DNA of 64,000 nt from Humulus lupulus (Eukaryota > Streptophyta > Magnoliopsida > Rosales > Cannabaceae): NCBI RefSeq assembly GCF_963169125.1, contig NC_084802.1, positions 36,044,607-36,108,606 of the forward strand, given 5' to 3'. A program made the position numbers and the translations under genes. Under the pieces are notes generated by a model. That model did no database searches. It worked only from the letters and a program-made list of their open reading frames with translations, and was not told the DNA's origin. Positions 34,703-46,303 of this stretch are shown piece by piece (position 1 is the first letter of the stretch; the number at the start of each line of letters is the position of its first letter).

Positions 34703-34911
34703 GACATCTCAAATGTTGCTCAGCAAGTTGGAACAGGGAGTTCTGTTGGTGCTGGAAACTGGATTACTCCCAAAAGGAGAGGGTCTCGACAGGTTATAGC
34801 AGATCCTTATAAGACAGATAAAGCTTTAGGCAAGGGTATTTCGGGTAATGATTATGCTGTTCTTCAAGAAACTGGGGTTGGTCATTTGGTTACTAATTCT
34901 AACCCAATTAA

Positions 34912-37900
34912 GTGATGGAGGTTTGTAATATGATAGGGTGGAATGTGAGGGGTATGAATAAAAGAGATAAGAAACATGCTATTCTTAGTATATGTAAGGA
35001 AAATAAGGTTGGTTTTGGAGCTTTATTTGAGACTAAGGTGAAACATGAGAAGATTAAGGAAGTTTTTGAAAATAATTTTCACAATTGGGATTACTTTTCT
35101 AGTCCTATTGTTTCTGGTAGAATCTTAGTTTTTTGGCAAGCTAAGTTTGTGAAGGTTGACATCTTACTTGAAGATCCTCAACTAGTTCATTGTAGGATCA
35201 GAGTGAGTGGCCAGCAGAAAGTGTTTTTTGCTACAGTGGTTTATGGAAGTAACTCAATGGGGGAGAGGAAAAAACTGTGGGATAAGTTAGCCAGTATTGG
35301 TCAGTTAAAGTTTCCTTGGATCATTTTTGGAGACTTTAATGCCATGTTTAGCTACCTAGACAGGAATGGTGGGAAACAAATCCTTGCAAAGGATATTGCT
35401 GATGCTCAAGATTGGTTGGCTTTAGGCCAAGTAGAGGAACTCAAATGTGCTGGTGCTCTCTATACGTGGTCGAACAAACATGAAGCAGGAGACCGCATTT
35501 TCTCTAAACTAGATAGAGTCTTTATTAATGATTTGTGGCTGGATGCTTTCCCGAAGACTGAAGCTTGCTTCAAATGGGACTGTATTTCCGATCATAGCTT
35601 CTATGTGATTAGAAGTCAAGAAGTTAACAAGGTGGGTTTCATTCCTTTTCGTTATGGTAACCATTGGTTGCAGTATAGAGGCTACAGAGATGCTGTTCTT
35701 CATTGTTGGAATGCACCAGCAGGTTCCGGTAGAGGTCTTAGCAAGGTGGTTCAGAAATTATTTAGAGTAAAACATATTTTGAAAAGGTTCAACAGGGAAG
35801 AGGTTGGAGATGTTGTTTTGACTTATAGGGAGGCTAAGGAAGAGTTCAGTAAAGTTCAGGAGGCTTTGGCAGTTAATCCTTCTGATGTGTCTCTGCATCA
35901 ATCTGTTAAACAAGCTCAACACAATGTTACAGTAATGCAGAGCCGATATGCCAGTTATCTCAAACAGCAGAGTAAACTTAATTGGGTCAAGTTCAGTGAT
36001 GAAAATTCGAGGTTCTTTCATGCTTTTATGAGGAAGAGAAGAGTTGATAATAGAATTACGTATGTCACTATTGGAGACAGAATAGAAGAAGATTATCCCA
36101 AAGTTGTTGAGCACTTTCTCTCCCATTTTAAGAATTTCATGGGGAGGAGAAGTTTGGCGACTAAAGAAATTGATAAAAACTGTATATTCCAGGGTAACAG
36201 ATTGTCTTTGGATCATCAAGTCAGGTTATTGAGACCGTTTAACAAGAGTGATGTGAAGAAGGCTCTTTTTAGTATTCACTCCTTTAAAAGTCCTGGTTTG
36301 GATGGTTTTGGCTCGGGTTTCTTTAAGGGTTTATGGACTGATATTGGTGATGAAATTTCTACTGCTGTGTTGGAATTCTTTCAGGATGGGTTCTTGCCGA
36401 AGGAATTGAATGAAACCGTGATTTCTCTTATTCCTAAGATAGCTGATCCGAGCTCAGCTAGTGACTATCGCCCAATCGCGTGTTGCAATACTCTCTACAA
36501 GTGTATCTCGAAGATGATTTGTTCTAGACTTTCGGAAGTGCTTCCCTTCCTTGTTCATAGTAATCAAGGGGCTTTTATTAAAAACAGAGTTCTAGCTCAT
36601 AATATTATGATTTTCCAGGATCTCCTCAAAGGGTACACTAGAAAGAATATTTCAGCTAGATGCTTAATGAAGATAGATCTGAGCAAGGCTTATGACACAG
36701 TTGATTGGCTTTTTGTGGAGGAGTTTCTTAAGCATCTTTGCTTCCCCTCTAGATTTATTGATTGGATTCTAGCTTGCTTGAAAGGTACCAACTATAATCT
36801 TCTAATGAATGGTAGAATTCAGGGCCCTTTTAAAGGGGAAAAAGGCCTTCGGCAAGGGGACCCTATGTCTCCTCTCTTGTTTGTGCTTATTATGGAGTAC
36901 CTTACTAGATTATTAGCTCATTTCTCTGATAAAAAAGGCTTTGGTTTTCACCCTTTGTGTAAACATCTTAGGTTAACTAACCTATGTTTTGCAGACGATT
37001 TGATTATCTTTTGTAAAGGTAATGTCAGTTCAGTGAGTAAGATTCAAGAAGCCTTCACTTCGTTTTGTGATTCTACAGGGCTCTCTGCGAATAAATCTAA
37101 ATCCCATATCTACTTTGGTGGGGTTAAGGAAACCATTAAAGTTCAGATACTTGGGTTGATGCAAATGGAAGAAGGTTCCTTTCCCTTGAAGTACTTGGGG
37201 GTTCATCTTCGGCCTACCAAGTGGAAAGCTTCAGACTGTGGGGTGATCCTGGATAAGCTGAACAAGAAACTTAATTGTTGGGCGAGTAGAAATTTGTCAT
37301 TTGCTGGTCGTGCCCAACTTATACACTCAGTTTTGCTTGGTATTAGAAACTTTTGGATGAGTATATTTATACTTCCGTCCAAAATCACTACAGCCATTGA
37401 TAAAAGTTGTCGGGACTTTCTTTGGGGCACTAATGCGAATAGAAGTAAGCTTCATCTCCCTTCTTGGGAAAAGGTTTGTCTCCCTAAAAAGCTGGGGGGG
37501 TATTGGTTTTCGTGAAGGTAAGAAATGGAACATGGCTTTGATGGCGAACTTCATTTGGGCGACAACTTCCAAACAAGACTGCCTTTGGGTTAAATGGATT
37601 AGTTCTATATATCTGAAGGAGTACAACATTTGGAATGTTCCTATCAATCAGGATATGAGCTGGTATTTTAAGAAATTGTTGAGGCTGAGACAAGTTATTG
37701 ATGAGGGTTACTTGAAGCAAGCTGTTAAGGGAGGTAAATTTCGTATCAAACACTTTTATACCTCTCTTATTTCTGCTCAACTAGTTGGGTTTGCTAACAC
37801 GGTGTGGAACAAACTTATAGTGCCCAAACATAGATTCATATACTAGCAGATTTTCAACAATCAATTGCTTACTAGAGATCATTTGAGCTGGTTCTTGCAT

Positions 37901-38290
37901 CTATCCTCTGCTCTCTGCCCTGTTTGTGAGGATGGTTTAGAATCTCACAGCCATTTGTTCATGGATTGTATATATTCCAGGAAAGTGTTTGAGGAAATTG
38001 GTAATTGGCTGGGTCATTTGCATTGGCCCTAATCTTATGAGGAGCTTAATCTGTGGTGCTTGGAAGCTAAGCAAGATCTGAAGAACCAGATTGTTAATGC
38101 AGTTTTGTCAGCGTCCTGGTATTTTATTTGGAGCAACAGGAATAACTGCATTTTTAACTCAGTTTGTAAATTGGCCAGCAGCATTAGTTTGGACATCAAG
38201 GATTCAGTGAAGTATAGAATTTTGGGCTTGGGTTCTCTTTGTCATAGAAAAAGGGACTTGTATTTTCGTAAGGTAGTAGAGGGCTGGTAG
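34912..38290 (+). pseudogene. LINE ORF2: endonuclease and reverse transcriptase, frameshifted near the end
   Basis: The main frame runs 34912-37515 (867 residues). An apurinic-type endonuclease is shown by GWNVRGMNK (residue 9), FETKV (about 39), FGDFNAM (about 138) and SDHSF (about 225). Reverse transcriptase is shown by ASDYRPIACCNTLYK, SKAYDTVDW (about 588), GLRQGDPMSPLLF and the catalytic FADDLIIF (about 690). A run of 7 G (37494-37500) shifts the frame. The next frame (GIGFREGKKWNMALMANFIW) meets a TAG at 37844-37846, then a zinc-binding CPVCEDGLESHSHLFMDC, another TAG near 38031, and ends at 38290. Confidence 0.9.
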
Positions 38291-38410
38291 TTTTATGTTA
38301 TCCTTAGTGTTTTGCTGAGTTAGTAGCTTGCTGGTTTGTAGCAGCTGCTTTCTTTGAGTTGTGTACTTGGTTTGTTTTTTAATAACGTTTTTCTTTTGTT
38401 CAAAAAAAAA

Positions 38411-38426
38411 ACATGATTCAAGATCT
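38411..38426. repeat. LINE target site duplication, right copy (16 bp)
   Basis: ACATGATTCAAGATCT, identical to 33467-33482. Confidence 0.92.
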
Positions 38427-38739
38427 CATCTCTCTTGCTGAAGGCATGATAAAAAAATTGAAATTCATTTTGTCAGTAGCAGAGATCTTGCCTTCATCAA
38501 AATTTACTGAGTTCGAAGATGGAACAAATTTTCCCTACAAGTTTGCCACAATATCTCGAAAAATAAGGAGGGGATTGAACAAGATATATGTTGAAAACTT
38601 GAAGGAAGAAATTGAAGATTGGAACAAAGAACTTGTCAAAATGAAGAAGACTCGTGAAAGCATCAAGAAGAGGATTATGGAAGATGAAGAAGGAGAAGGA
38701 GAATCTTCAAATAAAAAGATAAAGGGAAATGAAGAGTAG

Positions 38740-39455
38740 ATTTTAAGTTAGAGAATATTAATTATTTGTATTTTGTTTTTATTTTATGCTTAATTTTTAA
38801 TATGAACAAATATTTTAAGTTTTTCAGTAAAAAGTTTAAAATTTATTGTGTTTCTTCTCGTTATTTAACATCTTACAAAATTATATTTAATACAGTGAAA
38901 TTAAAAAAAAAATTAAATTTAAAAAAAATGATTATTGTCAATTAATAATAAAAATGTTTATTTTACCCAATAAATAATTAAATAATATGATTTAATATTC
39001 AATTAATATATGACCATTAAAAAGATACCTAATCGGTTTCCAATTAATGTCTTTTTTTCATACACCATTTCAATAAAATAGGAACAATTTTCGAAAAAAA
39101 ATAGGTGGCCAAATAATACCCTATATTTTCGAAAATGGGAATAACCACCTCAAAATTAATAGATGCAATTATTCGTATCATAAATGCACACTAAATGAAA
39201 AGTTGCATGTGGCCAAATAATACCCTATATTTTCGAAAATGGAAACATGCATGTATTTGAAAAGTTGCAATTACTCATTAAATATATTATTTTCATAAAC
39301 AAACAATTAAAAAATATTTTTTCATAACCCTACACAACATCTTCTTTGGCTATATATATTCTAAAGTAGATTAAATAGTTTTCATAAAAATATATATCTC
39401 TTCATCAGTTTCTCTAGAAAATTCCTACATCTCTTCTAAACAATTTTTCATTATT
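38740..39455 (+). promoter_or_regulatory. Spacer and promoter of gene D1
   Basis: AT-rich spacer. The phrase GTGGCCAAATAATACCCTAT with TTTTCGAAAATGG occurs twice (near 39105 and 39211). A TATA box CTATATATATTC at about 39350 precedes the ATG by about 105 bp, with a leader rich in TCTCTTC. Confidence 0.55.
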
Positions 39456-39833
39456 ATGGAAGACTTTATAACTTTCCATGTACCTATTCTTTCAATGATT
39501 GAATTGCTGGAACGCCAATTATCCATCGTCAAAACATTTGCCAAAGAAGATACTTCTCAAAGAGAAAGCGAATCGGAGTCTGAAATTGTCATTTTTGCCA
39601 AGAAGCAACAACAAAGAAGAAAATGTTTGACTTCTCTTATGGTTGAAAATTTGGAATATGAAATTGAACTTTGGAGAGAAGAACTTCAGAAGGTGAGGAA
39701 GGATGACGAAGACGTCTTCGATCAATTATTGGGTGGCAACGAAGAACTATTCAAAAAGAATATGAAAGTTCTCTTGGAGGATGAAAAAATCGATATCAGT
39801 GGAATTTATTTGAACTCCGACAAGGATGAGTAG
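39456..39833 (+). CDS. Cluster gene D1 (type D), intact 125-residue protein
   Basis: I do not recognise the family. Starts MEDFITFHVPILSMIELLER, a mildly hydrophobic helix rather than a signal peptide, then a Glu/Ser-rich stretch, then LTSLMVENLEYEIELWREEL, which carries the same VENL..EI..W motif as type C. The C-terminal part is acidic (DQLLGGNEELFKKNMKVLLE). The frame is open and preceded by a TATA box. The paralogue D2 at 47185 is similar over the whole length. It closes the first B-A-A-C-D set. Confidence 0.72.
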   Translation: MEDFITFHVPILSMIELLERQLSIVKTFAKEDTSQRESESESEIVIFAKKQQQRRKCLTSLMVENLEYEIELWREELQKVRKDDEDVFDQLLGGNEELFKKNMKVLLEDEKIDISGIYLNSDKDE

Positions 39834-41203
39834 ATTATCAGTTTTATTATTTTACTTAAATTATTATCAAGTTTCTTCTTTGTTTTATTTTGTAAGTTTA
39901 TGAGTTTGTTATGACATTGTTCTTCAGTCCTAGTGATTGATTCTTACATTAATCTCTCTAATATTATTAAGAATTTCAAGTTTTTTTTTTATTTTGTCAA
40001 AATTTTTTATTATTTTTCATGTATATTTTATTAAAAATAACTTATATGCATCATTCATGAGAATTGGTTATATTTTCCAATTTATTTTTTTTTTAAAAAA
40101 ATTATTGAAAATTTGACCAAAATTTGTAACTAATAATAATAGCATGTTTGAAATTTTGGATTCCTTTATGGAAAAAAATTAATGAAAGAAAAACATATTA
40201 AATTGATAAGCAAAAATTTCTCAAAATCGAAAAATGCAATAAATATATAAATAACTACCTTTATTATTTTGGCTGAATTTTTTGAAATATTATATAAGTG
40301 TGTAATTCAAATAATAATAGTAATAAATGATGGGTAGTTGAACAATTGCCTTTACAATAAAGTCATAATAATTTTATTATAATTTAAAACTTAAACTTTG
40401 TATTGGAAGTTAAACTAGTAATTAAATACATTTATAAAAAGGTGTGTGGTATACAATTTTTATGAGAATATCGAAATTTATTAAATTGAATAAATGAATT
40501 TTTTTTTAATTTCTAATTAATTTTTTCATCTAGTTAGGTTATAAAAACTCTTTATATATGTAGGTCAAGAATTTACAAAGATAACCTAAAAAATAGATAA
40601 ACATAATAAAAAAACGGAGTACATCAACGATATGTAACTAAAATTAATAACTAAATGAATTGGTTATATTTTCCTTTTTTTTTTTTTTTAATTATTGAAA
40701 ATTTGACCAAAGTTTGTAACTAATAATAATAGCATGTTCGAAATTTTGGATTCCTTTATGGAAAAAAATTAATGAAAGAAAAACATATTAAATTGATAAG
40801 CAAAAATTTCTCAAAATCGAAAAATGCAATAAATATATAAATAACTACCTTTATTATTTTGGCCGAATTTTTTGAAATATTATATAAGTGTGTAATTCAA
40901 ATAATAATAGTAATAAATGATGGGTAGTTGAACAATTGCCTTTAAAATAAAGTCATAATAATTTTATTATAATTTAAAACTGAAAATTTGTATTGGAAGT
41001 TAAACTAGTAATTAAATACATTTATAAAAATGTGTGTGGTATACAATTTTTATGAGAATGTCGAAATTTATTAAATGGAATAAATGAATTTTTTTTTAAT
41101 TTCTAATTAATTTTTTCATCTAGTTAGGTTATAAAAACTCTTTATATATGTAGGTCAAGAATTTACAAAGATAACCTAAAAAATAGAGAAACATAATAAA
41201 AAA
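39834..41203 (+). repeat. Spacer holding a direct duplication of the promoter region of B2
   Basis: Copies 40061-40634 and 40657-41224 are nearly identical for about 570 bp, from GAATTGGTTATATTTTCC to ACATCAACGATATG. The second copy ends in the start of B2. In the first copy the start codon is ACG instead of ATG and a stop follows within a few codons, so it is a promoter copy without a gene. Both have a TATA-like TTTATATATG about 55-60 bp before the start position. Confidence 0.85.
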
Positions 41204-41837
41204 ATGGAGTACATCAACGATATGGACAAAGAGAATGAAAACAAGGAGGGTATCAAGACTATCGATAAAGAGAATCAAAACAAAGATATGGTCAACGATA
41301 TGGAGAAAGAGAAGCAAAAAATGACTGATATTATTATTTTTGAGGAAGGCAAGCAAAAAATGGACGACATCAACGATGTACAGAAAGATAAGCCAAAAAT
41401 TGAAGACATTGATCATATAGCAAAAGGGAAGCAAAAATGGGCAGATGTTACGGATGAGGAAAAAAAAATTGGTAGACGTGAAGGATATGGAACTAGACGA
41501 TGTGTTCCTCAATAAAGTTGTTGAATTACTATCTGATAATACAACTATTAATCTTAAAGAGCTCACCACATCGGTAGATATAAAAAAAAAGAAGGATGAA
41601 ATCAATCAACTCTTGGTTCTTCTCTGTACCAGAAAGACTAAACTTGGGTCTCTCTTTTCATCTCGATGCATCTCAAGTCGCCTATGGAGTCCTGAGGCAT
41701 GCAAGATGCAACTTTCTCAACATATCATCCTTCAGAAATTCATCCATGCTGTAGAGAAGGAAGAACACTTTTGGCTCCAAGAACTCTTGAAGATTGTTCA
41801 TGATGAAAATAAAGATCATAGTCTACTCAAATTTTGA
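41204..41837 (+). pseudogene. Cluster gene B2 (type B), frame shifted at an A run
   Basis: Function unknown. The N-terminal part (MEYINDMDKENENKEGIKTI, with repeats of the kind KGKQKMDDINDVQKDK) is highly charged and repetitive. At a run of 9 A (41460-41468) the open frame changes and continues VDVKDMELDDVFLNKVVELL, then LQKFIHAVEKEEHFWLQELL near the end, the type B/A motif. B1 has its frame change at the same place and in the same direction. The product would be about 210 residues if the frames were joined. Confidence 0.6.
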
Positions 41838-42718
41838 AAAATGTTATTTCTCATTAAAGTTTTTATTTTGACAATATTAGTTTTCTTCTCTCTGTAATTT
41901 TTCGTCTATGAATTTTATTTTATGAATTTTAGTTTCTCTACAATATTCTTCAATTTATTTGTTTGCAATGTTCTTCAACACATGAACATTATAAATTGTT
42001 ACGATAAGTAAATGGCAAAATGTTAAGAGTAACTTATGATAATAATTTCTCACTAAACCATAATATATTTTAAGTAACTATAATTATTTAATAATAATAA
42101 TTTTCAGAAATTATAATTAATCTAAAATTTAGTAATTTATTTAATATTTTTTTAGAATTTGATAACTTTTAAAATTAATAAAACATTACATAAAATAACT
42201 ATAATTATTTATTAATATTAATTATCGAAATGTATATTAAATATAAAATATAGTAATTTATTTAATATATCTTTGTAGATCTCGAAAACTATACAAATTA
42301 TTAAAAACTAAAATGTTACATAATACCCAAACACACATCCCACAACTATAATAAATACTAAAACACACATGCCACAACTATAATTCTTGGATATGTAAAA
42401 GGTCTTCTCGAAATTATCAATTTATATTTAATCACTGTAATAATAGTAATGAAAAATGCTATAAAAGCCTATCTTAATTACTTTTATTTAAAAAAAACAA
42501 ATATATATTTTTGTTTAGATATGTAAATATATTTTCGAAGTTACCAATTGAATATTTAATTATTATAGTTGGAACATGTTACATCTCTTTATAATCAATG
42601 TAACCATTTTAATGGGAAATGCATTGAACTCTCATATTCCATAGTTAATTATGATTAATAATAAAAGCATACTATATAAGTGACAACATTATTCATTATT
42701 GAAAAGTGATAGTTCAAG
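41838..42718 (+). promoter_or_regulatory. Spacer and promoter of gene A2
   Basis: AT-rich. A phrase TAACTATAATTATTTA with TAGTAATTTATTTAATAT is repeated near 42067 and 42195, and an AACACACAT.CCACAACTATAAT phrase near 42330 and 42363. A TATA box ACTATATAAGTG at about 42669-42680 precedes the ATG by about 40-50 bp. Confidence 0.55.
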
Positions 42719-43096
42719 ATGAGTCACAACATAATGCATAACAAATTTATGGTGGAAATTGTTCACCGTCATTCCATTTCCAAATGCAAAGAAAGATTCA
42801 TCACTAGAGACTTACATGCTTTGCGGGATGATATTCAGTCGCGCATCTTGCAAAATTTTCATGAAAGAAGTACAATAAGGATGATCTTGGCAGATCTGGT
42901 AATCCAACGATACTCGACAAATCCTTTGGATTTGAAAGATATTGAACAAGCTCAAAAAGATTTAGCGTTATCTTTTATTGAAGGTTCGGAGAAGGAAGAC
43001 TTGTTTTGGAGGCAACAACTGCTTGATGTTGAATATGAAATTAATTATCATGAGTCTTTGCTTTTCAATCACATGCATGGTTCAAATAAAAAATAA
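42719..43096 (+). CDS. Cluster gene A2 (type A), intact 125-residue protein
   Basis: I do not recognise the family. It keeps the type A landmarks of A1b: HSISKCKERF, NFHERSTIRMILADL, and LSFIEGSEKEDLFWRQQLLD followed by YEINYHESLL. The middle (STNPLDLKDIEQAQKDLA) has diverged. The open frame, TATA box and kept motifs support a real gene. An alternative start is the Met at codon 6 (MHNKFMVEIV), which would fit the length of A1b better. It lies in the second cassette between B2 and C2. Confidence 0.73.
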   Translation: MSHNIMHNKFMVEIVHRHSISKCKERFITRDLHALRDDIQSRILQNFHERSTIRMILADLVIQRYSTNPLDLKDIEQAQKDLALSFIEGSEKEDLFWRQQLLDVEYEINYHESLLFNHMHGSNKK

Positions 43097-43530
43097 CCAT
43101 ATGTTCCTCTTTATTTTCTTTAGGTAATCAAATGTACTACATTGGAAGTTGTTTTGTTATTTAATGTTATAATATTATATCAATTCCAAAATTTTGTTAA
43201 TAATTTGCTGGATTTATTAACAATTGCCAATTACCATTATTTTCAAAATAGCATAGGTGGCTGAATCTTATGTGTTCAAGTGTTTCATATTTATTAATAA
43301 AATAACGTTATTATCTACTTTCCAATAATATCCAATTCCCTATTAAATGGCCAAAAATTAGGTAATTATGTAGTGGTCTTGGTCGAAATTTATTAAAAAA
43401 ATTGAACAGGCACTTGTCTTTGAAACCCTACTTATTTATATATCACACACCTTAATTTGAACCTCTACATATCTTATTATTTTAGTAAAAAAATTAACAC
43501 AGTTTTTATCATCTCTTTCTACTCTTAGCC
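43097..43530 (+). promoter_or_regulatory. Spacer and promoter of gene C2
   Basis: AT-rich. A TATA box TTTATATATCAC at about 43435 precedes the ATG by about 95 bp, and the leader is pyrimidine-rich (ATCTCTTTCTACTCTTAGCC), like that of C1. Confidence 0.5.
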
Positions 43531-43938
43531 ATGTCTGATATAGATCAAGAATAGTTATCTCTAGTAGAAGGAATGATTGAGAATCTTCAATCCTTGATGA
43601 AGATTGCCGACACTTTGCCTACCTTGCCAATCACCAAGGTTGGAGACGGTACACATTTTGAAGATGGTGGCCGAATTCCTTATCCATTTGCCAGTATATC
43701 AAAGACAATGAGAAGGGAACTAACCCAGTTATATGTTGAAAACTTGAAGGAGGAAATAAATAAATGACAAATTAAACTAGCAAAGATCAAGAGAGATTGC
43801 AAACAGATTTAGAAGGTGCCACATGAAGACTACAAAGAGGTAACTATGAAATTTCTTCATCATATCAGTGAAAACCCAACAAAGAAGATGATGATCGAAG
43901 AAGATCACGCCAATAAGAAGAGGAAGGCCGAAGATTAG
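43531..43938 (+). pseudogene. Cluster gene C2 (type C), three in-frame stops
   Basis: Function unknown. It lines up with C1 from the start (MSDIDQE, then LSLVEGMIENLQSLMKIADTLP) through YPFASISKTMRRELTQLYVE and NLKEEINK, to a Lys-rich end (KKRKAED). Stops in the same frame are TAG 43552, TGA 43765 and TAG 43810; the final stop is 43936-43938. The frame is otherwise continuous. From the Met at 43573 only 64 residues could be made. Confidence 0.75.
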
Positions 43939-46303
43939 TAGTTTTGTTTTAATTTTTTTTACTATTTCCACAAGTATTTTATGTTTAATTTTGTTGATTT
44001 TATTTTTATTATTGTACCCTTTCAAATATCTATATTGTCTTGAATATGACTATTATTATATAAAAGGAGAGTTCTTGAATTTTAAGATGTGTAATTATTT
44101 TTTATTTTTAATCTTAAAAAATTTCAATATTAATTGTAAACCATAATTGGCATAGCCGAAATTAGGGTTTGGATAGTTAGTTATTGTCTTTGAATATGAA
44201 GAGGTGCATTTAATAATTAGTGTAAACCCTAATTATACAAATTAATTGAATTTTCACAATTCTCAAAACTATATTTAATTTTTTAGAAAAAAAATAATTT
44301 TTCTCTCTAATATTTTGTTGTGGCCGAAAAAAGGGTGTATAAAAATATTAATTTAATAAATTTTGATTTAATACCAAGATTTTGATAGTTGGTTAGAGTG
44401 TTTGAATTTGATAAGGTGCAAATTAATTGAATTTTCACAATTATCAAAACTATATTTATTTTTTTTAAAACAAAACAATTATTCTCCTAATAAATGTAGT
44501 GGCCGAAAAATGGGTTTAAAAAAATATTAATTTAGTAAATTTTGATTTAATACTAAGATTTTGATAGTTGGTTAGAGTGTTTGAATTTGAAAAGGTGCAT
44601 TTAATATTTAAGATATATTCAATATTTAATTGTTCAAACTAATAATTAGTGTAAACCCTAATTATACAAATTAATTGAATTTTCACAATTCTCAAAAGTA
44701 TATTTAATTTTTTTGAAAAAAAATAATTATTCTCTAATATTTTGTTGTGGCCGAAAAATGGGTGTATAAAAATATTAATTTAATAAATTTTGATTTAATA
44801 CCAAGATTTTGATAGTTGGTTAGAGTGTTTGAATTTGAAAATGTGCATTTAATATTTAATATATATTCAACATTTAATTGTTCAAACTAATAATTAGTGT
44901 AAACCCTAATTATGCAAATTAATTGAATTTTCACAATTCTCAAAACTATATTTAATTTTTTTTTAAAATAATTTTTCTCTCTAATATTTTGTTGTGGCCG
45001 AAAAATGGGTGTATAAAAATATTAATTTAATAAATTTTGATTTAATACCAAGATTTTGATAGTTGGTTAGAGTGTTTGAATTTGAAAATGTGCATTTAAT
45101 ATTTAAGATATATTCAATATTTAATTGTTCAAACTAATAATTAATGTAAACCCTAATTATGCAAATTAATTGAATTTTCACAATTCTCAAAACTATATTT
45201 AATTATTTAGAAAAAAATAATTATTCTCTAATATTTTGTTGTGGCCGAAAAATGGGTGTATAAAAATATTAATTTAATAAATTTTGATTTAATACTAAGA
45301 TTTTGATAGTTGGTTAGAGTGTTTGAATTTGAAACGGTGCATTTAATATTTAAGATATATTCAATATTTAATTGTTCAAACTAATAACTAGTGTAAACCC
45401 TAATTATGCAAATTAATTGAATTTTCACAATTCTCAAAACTATATTTAATTATTTAGAAAAAAAAATAATTATTCTCTAATATTTTGTTGTGGCCGAAAA
45501 ATGGGGTATAAAAATATTAATTTAATAAATTTTAATTTAATACCAAGATTTTGATAGTTGGTTAGAGTGTTTGAATTTGAAAATGTGCATTTAATATTTA
45601 AGATATATTAAACATTTAATTGTTCAAACTAATTATTAGTGTAGGCCCTAATTATGCAAATTAATTAAATTTTCACAATTCTCAAAACTATATTTGTTTA
45701 TTTTTTAAAAAAAACAAAACAATTATTCTCCTAATAAATGTAGTGGCCGAAATTTTTTTGATTGAGTGCTAGAATATAGATAGTTGAATTTGAAAATGTG
45801 CATTTAATATTTAAGATATATTCCATATTAATTATTATTTTTTAATATTGCCAAAAAAAATCTCTAAGGAAACCGAAATTCTATATAAAAAAAGACATTG
45901 AAAATGTTGCATTGCTTCATAATACTTAGTTAGAGTGTTTGAATTTGAAAAGGTGCATTTAATATTTAATATATATTCAACATTTAATTTGCAAACTAAT
46001 TATTAGTGTAGGTCCTAATTATGCAAATTAATTAAATTTTCACAATTCTCAAAACTATATTTATTTATTTTAAAAAAAAAACAAAACAATTATTCTCCTA
46101 ATAAATGTAGTGGCCGAATTTTTTTTGATTAAGTGCTAGAATATAGATAGTTGAATTTGAAAAGATGCATTTAATATTTAAGATATATTCCATATTAATT
46201 ATTATTTTTTAATATTGCCAAAAAAAATCTCTAAGGAAACCGAAATTCTATATAAAAAAAGACATTGAAAAGGTTGCATTGCTTCATAATACTTGGTTAG
46301 AGT
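43939..46303. repeat. Tandem array with a roughly 245-bp unit downstream of C2
   Basis: Units are marked by GTGGCCGAAA near 44320, 44502, 44747, 44993, 45242, 45491, 45741 and 46110. Each also has GTGTTTGAATTTGAAAA, GTGCATTTAATATTTAAGAT and CCCTAATTATGCAAATTAAT. The last two units (about 45610-45940 and 45970-46300) are longer (about 365 bp) and include TCTATATAAAAAAAGACATTG. The first part (44085-44260) is a different arrangement that matches the 460-bp satellite unit further on. No coding frame. Confidence 0.9.

Larger units (their letters stand above)
33483..38410 (+). mobile_element. Near full-length L1-type LINE without RNase H
   Basis: 4928 bp between perfect 16-bp target duplications, ending in a short A run (38402-38410). 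It carries ORF1 (33483-34702) and ORF2 (34912-38290). ORF2 ends after a zinc-binding segment and has no RNase H domain, unlike the older LINE at 4296-22640, so the window holds two LINE lineages. Frameshifts in both ORFs and two stops late in ORF2 make it inactive. Confidence 0.93.
33460..38739 (+). pseudogene. Cluster gene C1 (type C), split by a LINE
   Basis: Function unknown. The gene begins at 33460 (MDNMIQDL), is cut after 33482 by a LINE, and resumes at 38411 with the duplicated 16-bp target ACATGATTCAAGATCT. The right part is open from an ATG at 38413 for 108 residues: MIQDLISLAEGMIKKLKF, later FATISRKIRRGLNKIYVENL, then EEIEDWNKELVKMKK and a Lys/Glu-rich tail. The duplicated target carries an ATG, so only the first three residues are lost from the downstream frame, but the native TATA box is now 5 kb away. 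The nearest relative is C2. The VENL..EI..W motif is also found in type D. Confidence 0.8.

Noticed and set aside
41129..41605. 158-codon minus-strand frame rich in Phe and Ile
   Set aside because: It mirrors the Lys/Glu-rich N-terminal part of B2 (Lys codons read backwards give Phe/Leu). Its hydrophobicity is an artefact. The frame at 30167-30451 mirrors B1 in the same way.
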